33,218 nt of DNA from an uncultured Clostridia bacterium. GTDB lineage: Bacteria > Bacillota > Clostridia > Christensenellales > Aristaeellaceae. The notes beneath the pieces were generated by a model. That model searched no databases. It was not told the origin of the DNA and saw only the letters and a list, made by a program, of their open reading frames with translations. Position numbers and translations under genes: made by a program. Within the stretch, counting starts at the first letter, position 1, and each line of letters starts with the position of its first letter. The stretch covers positions 1 through 33,218 of the forward strand of contig CAKUFI010000027.1 of NCBI GenBank assembly GCA_934647305.1, read 5' to 3'. Below, one piece after another: positions 8,427 through 15,214 of this stretch.

Positions 8427-8957
8427 TTATTCTACAATCATCTGGATGTCCAGATCCGCGTTGTTCGTGGGGCTCTGCGCGTCGGCCATGCGATAGGGCT
8501 GCACGTGCAGTATGGCCGGGTAAGTGCCCGCCTCGAGCTCGCGGGTCAGGATCACCTTGTTGACGTACTGCCCGGGCGGAATCAGCCCGGTCGTAAAGAT
8601 GACTTCGTTCGTCTCCTTGAGCCGCAGTTCAAACGTCAGGTAGTACCAGCCGGCGTTGTCCTCCGGATTGTTCAGAGAGACGTATGCCTCCGTCGCTCCG
8701 ACCGGGAGCTTGATGCTGGTCCAACCCGGAATGGCGATTCCCGGCTCGGTCGGAGCTGGGGTGGGGGTAATCTTCTCTCCCGCGTTGGGGTCAACGGTCA
8801 GCGCGGGCCGATCGGTTTCGGCCGGCGGCTCACTGCCGGGAACAGGCTGACGAATCAGCGCGTATACCAGCACGATAATGACCAGGAACAGCAGCGCAAT
8901 GAGTACGAACGGCCATGGCCGCGCGCGATGCTTCTGCTTTTTTGCCCTTTTATTCAT
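8427..8957 (-). CDS. membrane-anchored extracytoplasmic protein with conserved C-terminal beta domain
   Basis: The 176-residue product has a very basic N-terminus (MNKRAKKQKHRARP), one membrane helix (about residues 14-37), a proline/threonine linker, and a C-terminal domain from about residue 70. That domain reads IPGWTSIKLPVGATEAYVSL, NNPEDNAGWYYLTFELRL, GLIPPGQYVNKVIL and LEAGTYPAILHVQPY. As far as I recall, this module recurs in gut Clostridia beside secreted proteins like the two that follow, but I know of no assigned function. The ATG at 8957 was chosen over a GTG at 8966 because the GTG lies inside the GGAGG ribosome binding site. The start overlaps the upstream lipoprotein stop by 8 bases, so the two are coupled. 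The topology suggests a membrane anchor or assembly factor for the exported paralogues. Confidence 0.82.
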   Translation of the reverse strand: MNKRAKKQKHRARPWPFVLIALLFLVIIVLVYALIRQPVPGSEPPAETDRPALTVDPNAGEKITPTPAPTEPGIAIPGWTSIKLPVGATEAYVSLNNPEDNAGWYYLTFELRLKETNEVIFTTGLIPPGQYVNKVILTRELEAGTYPAILHVQPYRMADAQSPTNNADLDIQMIVE

Positions 8958-9576
8958 CCTTCTCACCTCCTTCGATCCGCACAGTGAAGGTCAGTACATC
9001 CTGATAGCGGCCTTTTCGCGAAGGGGCTTTGCTCAGTGCAGCCTCAAGCGTCACAGCGCCGTCTGATGTAAAGCGGGCAACTATGCTTCCGTTTTGCAGA
9101 GGCACGCCGGATTCTCCGGCCATAAGCACATAAGAAAGGGAATCCTCGCCGCACACGACGGCGAAATCGTTTTGCGAGGTCACGGTAACCACCGCGGTCC
9201 TCTCGCCAATACCGCCTGCCTTCAGCTCAAAACGGCAGGCGCTTTCCATGTCCTCAGACAACTGAATCACGGAGGGAAGCAGCAACGTCAGGGGCGACGC
9301 CGTCTCGGCAGGGGCTTGTTCACTGGGCGCGGAAATCGTCTCAGGCGATTCAGAAGGCATTTCCGTCCCTTCCGCTTCTTCAGTCGGAACCATCGTTTCC
9401 TCAGGCGGAACCGTCGTTTCCTCGGGCAGAACCGTCGTCTGCCCAGCCGTTTCCGTGGCAAGCGGCTTCGTTTCCTCAGGTAATTCCTCCTGCGCTCTGC
9501 AGGAAAAAAGCAGAAACGCCAAAACTATAGTCAATGCCGCGCAAAGCCGCTCGTTTATTCGCCTTTTCATCCGCAT
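8950..9576 (-). CDS. probable lipoprotein with Thr/Glu/Pro stalk and C-terminal beta domain
   Basis: This is the first gene of the four-gene exported operon, 208 residues long. The signal segment ends LAFLLFSC, with C25 or so in a passable lipobox (LFSC). A low-complexity stalk of repeated PEETTVPPEET-like units (about residues 30-90) lifts the C-terminal domain off the membrane. That domain (about 95-208) has LTLLLPSVIQLSEDMESACR and GRYQDVLTFTVR. Both echo the IPATLELD and GxYxGxLTFxI landmarks of the two secreted paralogues, so all three may share one fold. The ATG at 9576 has GGGAG five bases upstream. A TATAAT promoter and palindromic operators lie just upstream and face the divergent XRE gene. 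The function is unknown. Confidence 0.8.
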   Translation of the reverse strand: MRMKRRINERLCAALTIVLAFLLFSCRAQEELPEETKPLATETAGQTTVLPEETTVPPEETMVPTEEAEGTEMPSESPETISAPSEQAPAETASPLTLLLPSVIQLSEDMESACRFELKAGGIGERTAVVTVTSQNDFAVVCGEDSLSYVLMAGESGVPLQNGSIVARFTSDGAVTLEAALSKAPSRKGRYQDVLTFTVRIEGGEKDE

Positions 9577-9602
9577 TCCGGCTCCCTTCTCGCCCCATCA
9601 AA

Positions 9603-9675
9603 TTTACGCACCTGCGTATATTCGTATTATATCACCTCCTTTGAGTTTACGCAAGTGCGTATACGCTCTCGCGTA
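9603..9675. promoter_or_regulatory. three palindromic operators between the XRE gene and the exported operon
   Basis: TACGCA-CC-TGCGTA (9605-9618) and TACGCA-AG-TGCGTA (9648-9661) are perfect 6-bp inverted repeats. TACGC-TCTC-GCGTA (9662-9675) is a two-base variant that directly abuts the second. The centres of the first two are 43 bp apart, about four helical turns. They flank the minus-strand -10 (9626-9631). A possible plus-strand promoter (TTTACG 9603-9608, TATTAT 9625-9630) overlaps the first site. The simplest reading is binding by the adjacent XRE protein, repressing both directions. Confidence 0.8.
9626..9654 (-). promoter_or_regulatory. promoter of the exported-protein operon
   Basis: Read on the minus strand, TTGCGT (9654-9649) and a perfect TATAAT (9631-9626) are 17 bp apart. 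The start of transcription would be near 9619. One palindrome then overlaps the -35 and another covers the first transcribed bases, which is a repressible layout. Confidence 0.7.
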
Positions 9676-9708
9676 ATCTTTTTTATGATTCTTTTGAGGT
9701 GAGATGCG

Positions 9709-9951
9709 ATGACGGTCAAGGAAGCGGTGGTCGCGCGGTTCAAGGAGATCCTGCGCGAGCGGAAAATGCGCGCCAACGAGCTGGCGGTGCGCGCGGGGGT
9801 CACGCCCTCGACGGTATACAGCATGCTGGACGGGCGGCGCAAGGAGCTGTCGATCAACGTAATCAAAAAGCTGTGCGACGGGCTGGACATGTCGCTGGGC
9901 GAGTTTTTCTCCGCGCGCGTGTTCGACGAGCTGGAGCAGGAAATCCGCTAG
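9709..9951 (+). CDS. small XRE-family helix-turn-helix regulator
   Basis: This 80-residue protein is essentially one Cro/C1-type DNA-binding domain: FKEILRERKMRANELAVRAG, VTPSTVYSMLDG and INVIKKLCDGLDMSLGEFF. The recognition helix is around TPSTVYSML (about residues 31-40). There is no effector or multimerisation domain beyond the C-terminal DELEQEIR. It is transcribed away from the four-gene exported operon, and three palindromes lie between the two start sites. That makes it the likely repressor of the operon and of itself. The ribosome binding site is GAGGTGAG, seven bases before the ATG. A hairpin terminator follows the stop, so the gene is probably monocistronic. The XRE call is firm; the target assignment is inferred. 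Confidence 0.93.
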   Translation: MTVKEAVVARFKEILRERKMRANELAVRAGVTPSTVYSMLDGRRKELSINVIKKLCDGLDMSLGEFFSARVFDELEQEIR

Positions 9952-9956
9952 GACAG

Positions 9957-9986
9957 GAGAGTTTCGCATCCAGGTGCGAAACTCTC
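9957..9986 (+). terminator. terminator after the XRE gene
   Basis: GAGAGTTTCGCA (9957-9968) pairs perfectly over 12 bp with TGCGAAACTCTC (9975-9986) around a 6-base loop, followed by TTGCTT. It begins six bases after the stop codon. Confidence 0.85.
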
Positions 9987-10015
9987 TTGCTTCATGAATG
10001 AAAAAGTTGTATAAT
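9987..10015 (+). promoter_or_regulatory. promoter for the DUF5655-like gene
   Basis: TTGCTT (9987-9992) and TATAAT (10010-10015) are 17 bp apart, immediately behind the XRE terminator. This predicts a start near 10022 and a leader of about 120 bases before the ATG at 10142. Confidence 0.7.
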
Positions 10016-10141
10016 AAAGTCAACATTTGCAGACGAACGTCGAACGGTAGCGGCCATTTCATATGGCAAGTTCCGGTTTCCTGAAATACTGGCACCGGAG
10101 ACGTCATAGAGTCTGTTAATGACGAAAGGACAGATAATAAG

Positions 10142-11035
10142 ATGGCGGATACAAAGCTTTTCAATATAAAAGGTACTGCAAAGGAATATCAGAGCGAAAC
10201 CGTTACGCTCGAAAAAGAGCTCCAAACTGTGATTGAGAATAATATGGATACTTTCTTTGGAGTAACCTTTCTTGCCTCCGAGTATCGTACAACGGATGGC
10301 GGACGCATGGACAGCATAGGGATTGACGAAAATCACTGTCCAGTGATCTTTGAATACAAGCGTTCCGTGAAGGAAAATGTCATTAACCAGGGCCTGTTTT
10401 ATTTGAACTGGCTCCTGGATCATAAGGACAGCTTCAAAGTGCTCGTCATTGAAAAAGTAGGCATGAAGGCGGCAAGCACCATTGATTGGACTATGCCGCG
10501 AGTCATATGCGTTGCAGGGGACTTTACTAAATATGACGAATCTGCCATTAAACAGATGAACCGTAATATCAGCCTGATTCGATACAAGAAATTCGGAGAG
10601 GATTTGCTTATGTTCGAGCAGGTCAACGAGAATATTGCCGCTGCGATTCCTGATGATGAGCCAGCCGGTAAAGTAAAACCTGCAGACAAGACATTTGATG
10701 AGCAGATGAGGAATGCCGACGAAAGCATTAGAGTGCTGTATGAAAACCTTTCCAACTATATTCTCAGTCTTGGCGATGACATCAGCGAAAGTCATTTGAA
10801 GCTTTATGCGGCATTTAAGAAAATCAAGAATGTGGTCACAGTAGTGGCTCAGAAGAAAAAACTGATTCTGAATTTGCCTCTTGACGTGTCTACAGTTTCG
10901 TTTGAGGAAGGTTTTTCAAGAGACGTTACGAATATCGGTCATTGGGGATGTGGCCCAGTTGAGCTTTACCTGCAAAACAGCGCGGATTTTGAAAAGGCGA
11001 AGCCTCTAATCGATCGAGCATATGACGAGAACTGA
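10142..11035 (+). CDS. DUF5655-like protein with PD-(D/E)XK-like N-terminal region
   Basis: The 297-residue product has an N-terminal half with a nuclease-like pattern: RMDSIGIDENHCPVIFEYKR (about residues 58-78), where D59 and the later E-x-K triplet could form a PD-(D/E)XK site. It then continues through INQGLFYLNWLLDHKDSFKVLV. The C-terminal part (about 190-297: SNYILSLGDDI, FKKIKNVVTVVAQKKKLILNL, GCGPVELYL) looks like DUF5655. Such proteins are often mislabelled as transporters; no membrane segment is present here. The gene is clearly more AT-rich than its GC-rich surroundings and has its own promoter and terminator, suggesting a horizontally acquired cargo gene. The ribosome binding site is weak (AAAGGA, 13 bases upstream). 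DNA degradation or defence is possible but not shown. Confidence 0.8.
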   Translation: MADTKLFNIKGTAKEYQSETVTLEKELQTVIENNMDTFFGVTFLASEYRTTDGGRMDSIGIDENHCPVIFEYKRSVKENVINQGLFYLNWLLDHKDSFKVLVIEKVGMKAASTIDWTMPRVICVAGDFTKYDESAIKQMNRNISLIRYKKFGEDLLMFEQVNENIAAAIPDDEPAGKVKPADKTFDEQMRNADESIRVLYENLSNYILSLGDDISESHLKLYAAFKKIKNVVTVVAQKKKLILNLPLDVSTVSFEEGFSRDVTNIGHWGCGPVELYLQNSADFEKAKPLIDRAYDEN

Positions 11036-11148
11036 ATATGGGCTTCCTGCTTGTCGGAAGAATTGAGGTTTTACCATGCTGCATCACGGCCTATACGAAC
11101 AAGACCGTCAACAACAATGGATACTCTATCATCATTGGACAGAACACA

Positions 11149-11177
11149 ATAAACCACCGGCTTTGCCGGTGGTTTAT
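11149..11177. terminator. bidirectional terminator between convergent genes
   Basis: ATAAACCACCGG (11149-11160) pairs perfectly with CCGGTGGTTTAT (11166-11177) around CTTTG. It lies between the plus-strand DUF5655-like gene and the minus-strand HAD phosphatase gene and suits either direction. Confidence 0.85.
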
Positions 11178-11217
11178 CATATGCAGGCAGGCCGTTCGCC
11201 GCAGCCGCTGCACAAGC

Positions 11218-12129
11218 CTACTCGTCGGTGCGGCCGATCCAGCCGACCTCGCCGCTGACCGGGGTGCGGGTGCGCCCGGCGATGCGGGTGCGCGCGTCGT
11301 CCAGGTGCCTGGCGTGCAGACGGGCGCACTCGTCCACCGCGCGAATCTGGCGAAGCAGCGCCTGCACGGTGCGCTCCATCTCGCTGCCCGCGGAGTAGTC
11401 GGCCTCGATGGCGAAGTCGACGCGGTTCTGGGTCAGCATGTCGTCCACCGTGCGGGTGGACATCGGCGGGTGCACGGCGATCGAAAAGCCGCCCTTGGCG
11501 CGCATCATCTTCATGCTGGGCACGTCGGTCAGCCCGTCGCCCAGGTAGATCATGTTGCGGAAGGGAATGCGGCGGCGATCCTCCGGCGTGAAGTTGTTCA
11601 GATCCACGTCGTTGGTCACGTCCAGTATGCCCTTGTTGATGCGGAACAGATACTGCGTCTTGTTGGTGTAGTTGACCGCGGTGGAGGGCCAGCAGGCCAC
11701 GCCGTCCGGCCCGTAGGCAAACGACGCGGCGAAGATGGCGTGAAACTCCTTGGCAATGCGGGAGCCCTCGATGATCTCGCGCAGGCCGGAGGAGACGATG
11801 TAATGCTCCACCGTCAGTCCGATCGAGCGGCCGTAGGCGTTCACCCGCGAAAACCAGCTTTCCACGCCCGGGAAATACTCCACGCTCTGACCCTGCTTCT
11901 CCAGCAGCTCCCGAGTCAGGGGCATGACCCCCCGCGCCCGCTCGCACATCATGTACATGTAGGACAGCACGGAGTCCATTTCGTGCTTCAGCGCGGCCTG
12001 CCGGCAGTCGGCCCAGAACTGCTCGGGCGGTATGCCCAGGCCGGGCAGGAAGCCGTACTCCTGCATGTCGCGCGGGGAAAGCGTCTTATCGAAGTCGTAA
12101 ATCAGGCAGGCAATAGGCGTCTGCGTCAT
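11218..12129 (-). CDS. HAD-superfamily phosphatase
   Basis: This 303-residue cytoplasmic hydrolase has the HAD motifs in order. The nucleophile loop DFDKTLSP is at residues 12-19 (D12 nucleophile, D14 acid/base), motif II is IVSSGLREII at about 120-129, and the acidic motif YLGDGLTDVPSMKMM is at about 195-209. The long insert between motifs I and II (about 25-110) would be a helical cap. The layout recalls the phosphoserine phosphatase-like branch, but the substrate cannot be told. A longer frame extends upstream through the 109-bp repeat. The ATG at 12129 was chosen because AAAGGAGG lies eight bases before it. The gene stops at a TAG just before the shared terminator. Confidence 0.9.
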   Translation of the reverse strand: MTQTPIACLIYDFDKTLSPRDMQEYGFLPGLGIPPEQFWADCRQAALKHEMDSVLSYMYMMCERARGVMPLTRELLEKQGQSVEYFPGVESWFSRVNAYGRSIGLTVEHYIVSSGLREIIEGSRIAKEFHAIFAASFAYGPDGVACWPSTAVNYTNKTQYLFRINKGILDVTNDVDLNNFTPEDRRRIPFRNMIYLGDGLTDVPSMKMMRAKGGFSIAVHPPMSTRTVDDMLTQNRVDFAIEADYSAGSEMERTVQALLRQIRAVDECARLHARHLDDARTRIAGRTRTPVSGEVGWIGRTDE

Positions 12130-12163
12130 ATCAAAACCTCCTTTGCTGGCTGTGCCTGCACGC

Positions 12164-12490
12164 ACCGGGCAGTGCCCGGTTCCACTTGCTGCCGCCGGTT
12201 CTATCGACGACCATTGGCCGCCATAAACTGAAGCGGCCAAGGTCTGCGAATCCGCAGGCTTCCTTGCGGATTACCGGGCAGGGCCCGGCTCCACTTGCTG
12301 CCGCCGGTTCTAGCGACGACCATTGGCCGCCATAAACTGAAGCGGCCAAGGTCTGCGAATCCGCAGGCTTCCTTGCGGATTACCGGGCAGGGCCCGGCTC
12401 CACTTGCTGCCGCCGGTTCTACCGACGACCATTGGCCGCCATAAATTGAAGCGGCCAAGGTCTGCGAATCCGCAGGCTTCCCCGCGGATT
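12164..12490. repeat. three tandem copies of a 109-bp intergenic repeat
   Basis: Units start at 12164, 12273 and 12382 and are nearly identical; a fragment of a fourth begins at 12491. Each holds three inverted repeats: CCGGGCA/TGCCCGG or a close variant, TTGGCCGC/GCGGCCAA around an 11-base loop CATAAAYTGAA, and AATCCGC/GCGGATT. Constant linkers such as CTTGCTGCCGCCGG lie between them. Open reading frames across it are artefacts of the 109-bp period. A diverged copy lies at 26201-26306 and a 5' fragment at 26532-26565. Confidence 0.95.
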
Positions 12491-12628
12491 ACCTGGCGGG
12501 CGCTGCCCGCCGGGTTCACTGGGGGCGGCTCCGCTCCGCTTCACGCTCCCCCAGACCCCCTCCGAAGTTTGTCTGCTCGGCGGTACCGCCAGGGACTCGT
12601 TCCTGAAAAGGCGCCCCAGCTGTAAATG
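12491..12628. other. gene-free GC-rich spacer with palindromes
   Basis: Between the tandem repeat and the next terminator there is no credible gene. It contains the partial fourth repeat start, a CTCCCCCAGACCCC string related to the one at 98-117, and a perfect 12-bp palindrome GGCGGTACCGCC (12579-12590). Confidence 0.6.
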
Positions 12629-12658
12629 AAGCCGGAAGGGCGGACGCTCTTCCGGCTT
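12629..12658 (-). terminator. terminator of the zinc-ribbon/peptidoglycan-binding gene
   Basis: AAGCCGGAAG (12629-12638) pairs over 10 bp with CTTCCGGCTT (12649-12658). It starts five bases beyond the stop codon on the minus strand. The T-tract is weak. Confidence 0.7.
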
Positions 12659-12663
12659 GTGTA

Positions 12664-14385
12664 TTACGCGGCGGGGGTATCGGTGGGCGCGATCGTACCG
12701 GCAGGCTCGGTCGTGTCATCAGGCGAATCGGTAGCCGCGGGATCGGCGGTCGGCGCGGGCGCTTCGGGCGCGTCGAGGGCGTAGAGCGCGGTCTGCACCT
12801 CGGCAGTGGCCACGCCGTCAACCGTGAGGCCGGCGGCCTTCTGGAACGCCTTGACGGCCTCCAGGGTGTTGTTGCCGAACGCGCCGTCCGCCTTGTCGTT
12901 CAGGTAGCCCAGCTCGATCAGGCGCGCCTGCAGGGTCTGCACGGCGGTCGAGTTCTTCATGCCCTTCTGCAGGGTAACATAGGTCGTGGGCGGATCGGTG
13001 GGCGCAGGCGTGGCCGTGGGCTGCGCGGCGGCGATCTGCGTGCCGATGGTGCTCAGCTCGCTGATCGACGTAGCCGACAGGAGCTTAGCGACCGAGTTGT
13101 TGATGATCTGCCACTCCTGGTCGCTGGCCTCCTTGCGCGCGTCGGCGGCGCCCTCCTTGGCGGCCTGCGCGTCGGAGAGCAGGGTGGTCGCGATGATCCC
13201 CTGCATATCGGTCAGGGTGTTGATGAACGCCGCGTCGTTTTCGGCCGGCTCCTGGGGCAGCAGGCCCGCGAGGGTGGTCTTGTCGGCGTCCAGCATGGAC
13301 TGGGCATAGGTGGCGTTGACCGCGTAGGTCTCGTTGAACTTGGTGCGGTAATCGGCCGCAGTGTAGTTCTTGATGAGGTCGGTGCCGGCAGAGTAGGCCG
13401 AGTAGGTCACGCCGGCGATCTTGGAGCGCGCGGCGGTCACATAGCTGAGCCAGACGATGCCGCACACCAGTACGGCCAGTATCACCACGCCGGCCAGTAT
13501 GCGCTTGAGCATCACGTTGCCGCCCAGGCGGCCGCGCAGTCCGTTCAGGAAGCCCAGCACGGGGTTTGCGCCCTGCTCCTCGCCCTCGTAGGGCTCGCCG
13601 TCGTCATAGTCGCCGGGGTCGTAGCCGTTCGGGTCATAGCCGTTCTCAGCGGCCTCCTGCGGCTCGTAGCCGCCCCCCTCGGGCGCGGCGTATTCTTCCT
13701 GCCCGTCGGCCTGCGGCGCACCGTAGACCCCTTCCTGGCCCTCCTGCGGGGCGTGAGTGCCCTGTCTGCGCAGGAACGAAGGCATCTGGAACCGACTGCT
13801 GCCGCTCTGACGGCGCTCGGCATTGCGGGCCTGCTTCTCGTCGAACTCCTGCATAAACTGCTCGATGTCCGGATTGATGCGGCCCTCCTCCACCTGGGGC
13901 AGCGGAATGTGCGGGAGCTCCTCCTCGGGCACGTCCTGCGCCTCCTGCTGATGGGTATCCTCGGGGGCGGTGTACGGCTCGTCGACGCTTTCCGGGGCGT
14001 TCAGCTCGTCCTCGGGCGCGCGCTCGGCTGCGTCCTGTTCGCCGGTTTCGCCGTCCGCGCCGGCGGTCTCCTCCTGAGCCTCCTGCTCCTCCTGCTGCGC
14101 CTGCTGTTCCTCGGCCAGTCGCTCGTCCTCGTCCTTCTGAAGCAGGGGGCGATAGGTGGTGTTGGAGTACACGTCCGGCTCGGGCTGATTGTCATAGGAC
14201 ATGTAGTCCGTGCGCGTATAGGAGACGGAGCCCTTGGGCGCGTCCGTGGCTTCCTCCGCCGGGATGCGCGCCTGCACCGAGGTGTACATGGCGCCATTGA
14301 AGCGATTTTCGCCCATCGAAGCGCCGCAGTGCGGACACGCGGTATCTTCCGGTCTGATGGTTTTTCCGCAGTTGCTGCAAAACAT
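12664..14385 (-). CDS. zinc-ribbon membrane protein with extracellular peptidoglycan-binding domain
   Basis: This 573-residue protein has unusual architecture. An N-terminal zinc ribbon (C3, C6, C17, C20: CSNCGK and CPHCG) is followed by a long acidic, glutamine/glutamate/proline-rich cytoplasmic region of about 260 residues. One membrane helix (about 292-316) leads to an external helical region. A PG_binding_1 domain follows at about 465-530 (LQKGMKNSTAVQTLQARLIE, LGYLNDKADGAFGNNTLEAV, KAFQKAAGLTVDG), then a Thr/Pro/Asp-rich tail. It may link the cytoplasm to the cell wall, but its role is unknown. The ATG at 14385 was preferred to one 12 bases upstream because that earlier ATG overlaps the GGAGGT ribosome binding site. 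It is probably co-directional with the membrane protein gene upstream and ends at a hairpin terminator. Confidence 0.85.
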   Translation of the reverse strand: MFCSNCGKTIRPEDTACPHCGASMGENRFNGAMYTSVQARIPAEEATDAPKGSVSYTRTDYMSYDNQPEPDVYSNTTYRPLLQKDEDERLAEEQQAQQEEQEAQEETAGADGETGEQDAAERAPEDELNAPESVDEPYTAPEDTHQQEAQDVPEEELPHIPLPQVEEGRINPDIEQFMQEFDEKQARNAERRQSGSSRFQMPSFLRRQGTHAPQEGQEGVYGAPQADGQEEYAAPEGGGYEPQEAAENGYDPNGYDPGDYDDGEPYEGEEQGANPVLGFLNGLRGRLGGNVMLKRILAGVVILAVLVCGIVWLSYVTAARSKIAGVTYSAYSAGTDLIKNYTAADYRTKFNETYAVNATYAQSMLDADKTTLAGLLPQEPAENDAAFINTLTDMQGIIATTLLSDAQAAKEGAADARKEASDQEWQIINNSVAKLLSATSISELSTIGTQIAAAQPTATPAPTDPPTTYVTLQKGMKNSTAVQTLQARLIELGYLNDKADGAFGNNTLEAVKAFQKAAGLTVDGVATAEVQTALYALDAPEAPAPTADPAATDSPDDTTEPAGTIAPTDTPAA

Positions 14386-14518
14386 GTTGACCTCCATTCA
14401 GTCGCGTGGGAGACGCGCCGGGACCGCGTCGTTGTTTTCCCGGAAAGGCGCTGCCTCCCGCGCCAGTTTCTGTCATTTTCTTAGACGGAGAACGGCGCGA
14501 AAACGTTTCGTCCTTCTC

Positions 14519-15088
14519 TTATTCCCCGGCATTCGGCTGCGTCGTATCGGCGGGCACGGTCGAGGGATAGCAGTTGGGGCAGGGCGTAAGGCCCTCTCTC
14601 AGTGCCTGAGCCACCGTCAGCTGGCGCAGGTTGACCATGTTCTCCGCGTCGGCGGTCGCGTGGTAATAGCTGTCTACGCCGTCGGCGGCGTAGACATAGG
14701 CGGTTTCCAGGCTGCCGTTCGCGTCCTCGGGCGTGTCCGAGGAATAGTTCACGTTGAAGTCGGACGGCTGCACAGTCGCCTGAGGCGCCGCGGCCAGGTA
14801 GCCCACCTGCGTCGCGCGCACCGGCGTGGGCTGCACGCCCGTCACCTGCTCGCGCGGGCGGATCAGGCTCAGCATCAGCACCATCATCAGGAGCGACATC
14901 GTCGACAGCGCCAGCCGAACCGGCATGCCCGTGTGCCTGCTGCGCCACAGGCAGACCAGTCCTACCGGCGGCAGGATCAGGCACAGTCCGGCCAGTATCG
15001 CCAGCCGCTTGCCCGCCTCCCGCTGCGTGCGCAGGCCGGAGAGCATCTCCAGCGTGCCGCCCTTGTGTGGGTTCCGTTCCGTCTGCAT
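14519..15088 (-). CDS. membrane protein with a C-terminal CPNC-containing domain
   Basis: This 189-residue protein has two hydrophobic helices (about residues 30-50 and 58-78) and an extracytoplasmic C-terminal part. The end reads YYHATADAENMVNLRQLTVA then QALREGLTPCPNCYPS. It resembles the short YHxxxC-NM-LTxxEAxxxGLxPCxxC module seen at the ends of many Gram-positive surface proteins, but the first cysteine of that pattern is absent here. The start at 15088 has an AGGAAGGGA ribosome binding site; a longer frame to 15154 lacks one. A good promoter and an 18-bp palindrome lie upstream. The next gene on the strand, 133 bases on, carries a zinc ribbon and a PG-binding domain and may be co-transcribed. 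The function is unknown. Confidence 0.75.
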   Translation of the reverse strand: MQTERNPHKGGTLEMLSGLRTQREAGKRLAILAGLCLILPPVGLVCLWRSRHTGMPVRLALSTMSLLMMVLMLSLIRPREQVTGVQPTPVRATQVGYLAAAPQATVQPSDFNVNYSSDTPEDANGSLETAYVYAADGVDSYYHATADAENMVNLRQLTVAQALREGLTPCPNCYPSTVPADTTQPNAGE

Positions 15089-15115
15089 GCAATTCCCTTC
15101 CTGCGCTATGATATA

Positions 15116-15133
15116 GGTATACATTAGTATACC
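15116..15133. promoter_or_regulatory. palindromic operator candidate over the -10 region
   Basis: GGTATAC (15116-15122) and GTATACC (15127-15133) form a perfect 7-bp inverted repeat with a 4-base spacer. It covers the -10 and start site of the 15088 gene. The GT-n-AC symmetry is of the kind bound by GntR-type repressors; the actual factor is not in the window as far as I can tell. Confidence 0.55.
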
Positions 15134-15154
15134 ATGCCATGCGCGTTTTGTCAC
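15126..15154 (-). promoter_or_regulatory. promoter of the 15088 membrane protein gene
   Basis: On the minus strand, GTGACA (15154-15149) and TATACT (15131-15126) are 17 bp apart. The start of transcription is predicted near 15119, about 30 bases before the ATG. Confidence 0.75.
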
Positions 15155-15214
15155 GTAATAATCTGATGTCGCCGGGATGGCGGCGGATTGACAGGCTGCG
15201 CGCGATCTCCCCGC

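Noticed and set aside
11036..11148. Possible remnant gene after the DUF5655-like protein
   Set aside because: Short frames exist but none has a start signal or recognisable motif; it is best read as spacer before the shared terminator.
12131..12519. Overlapping minus-strand frames with a repeated YGGQWSS-type peptide across the tandem repeat
   Set aside because: The 109-bp period is not a multiple of three and the peptide repeats only mirror the DNA repeat. No ribosome binding site precedes them, and the HAD gene start at 12129 is better supported.
14497..14511. A cre-like sequence GCGAAAACGTTTCGT
   Set aside because: It resembles a LacI/CcpA site, but the arms are imperfect and it is not placed over a recognisable promoter. 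One site alone is weak evidence.
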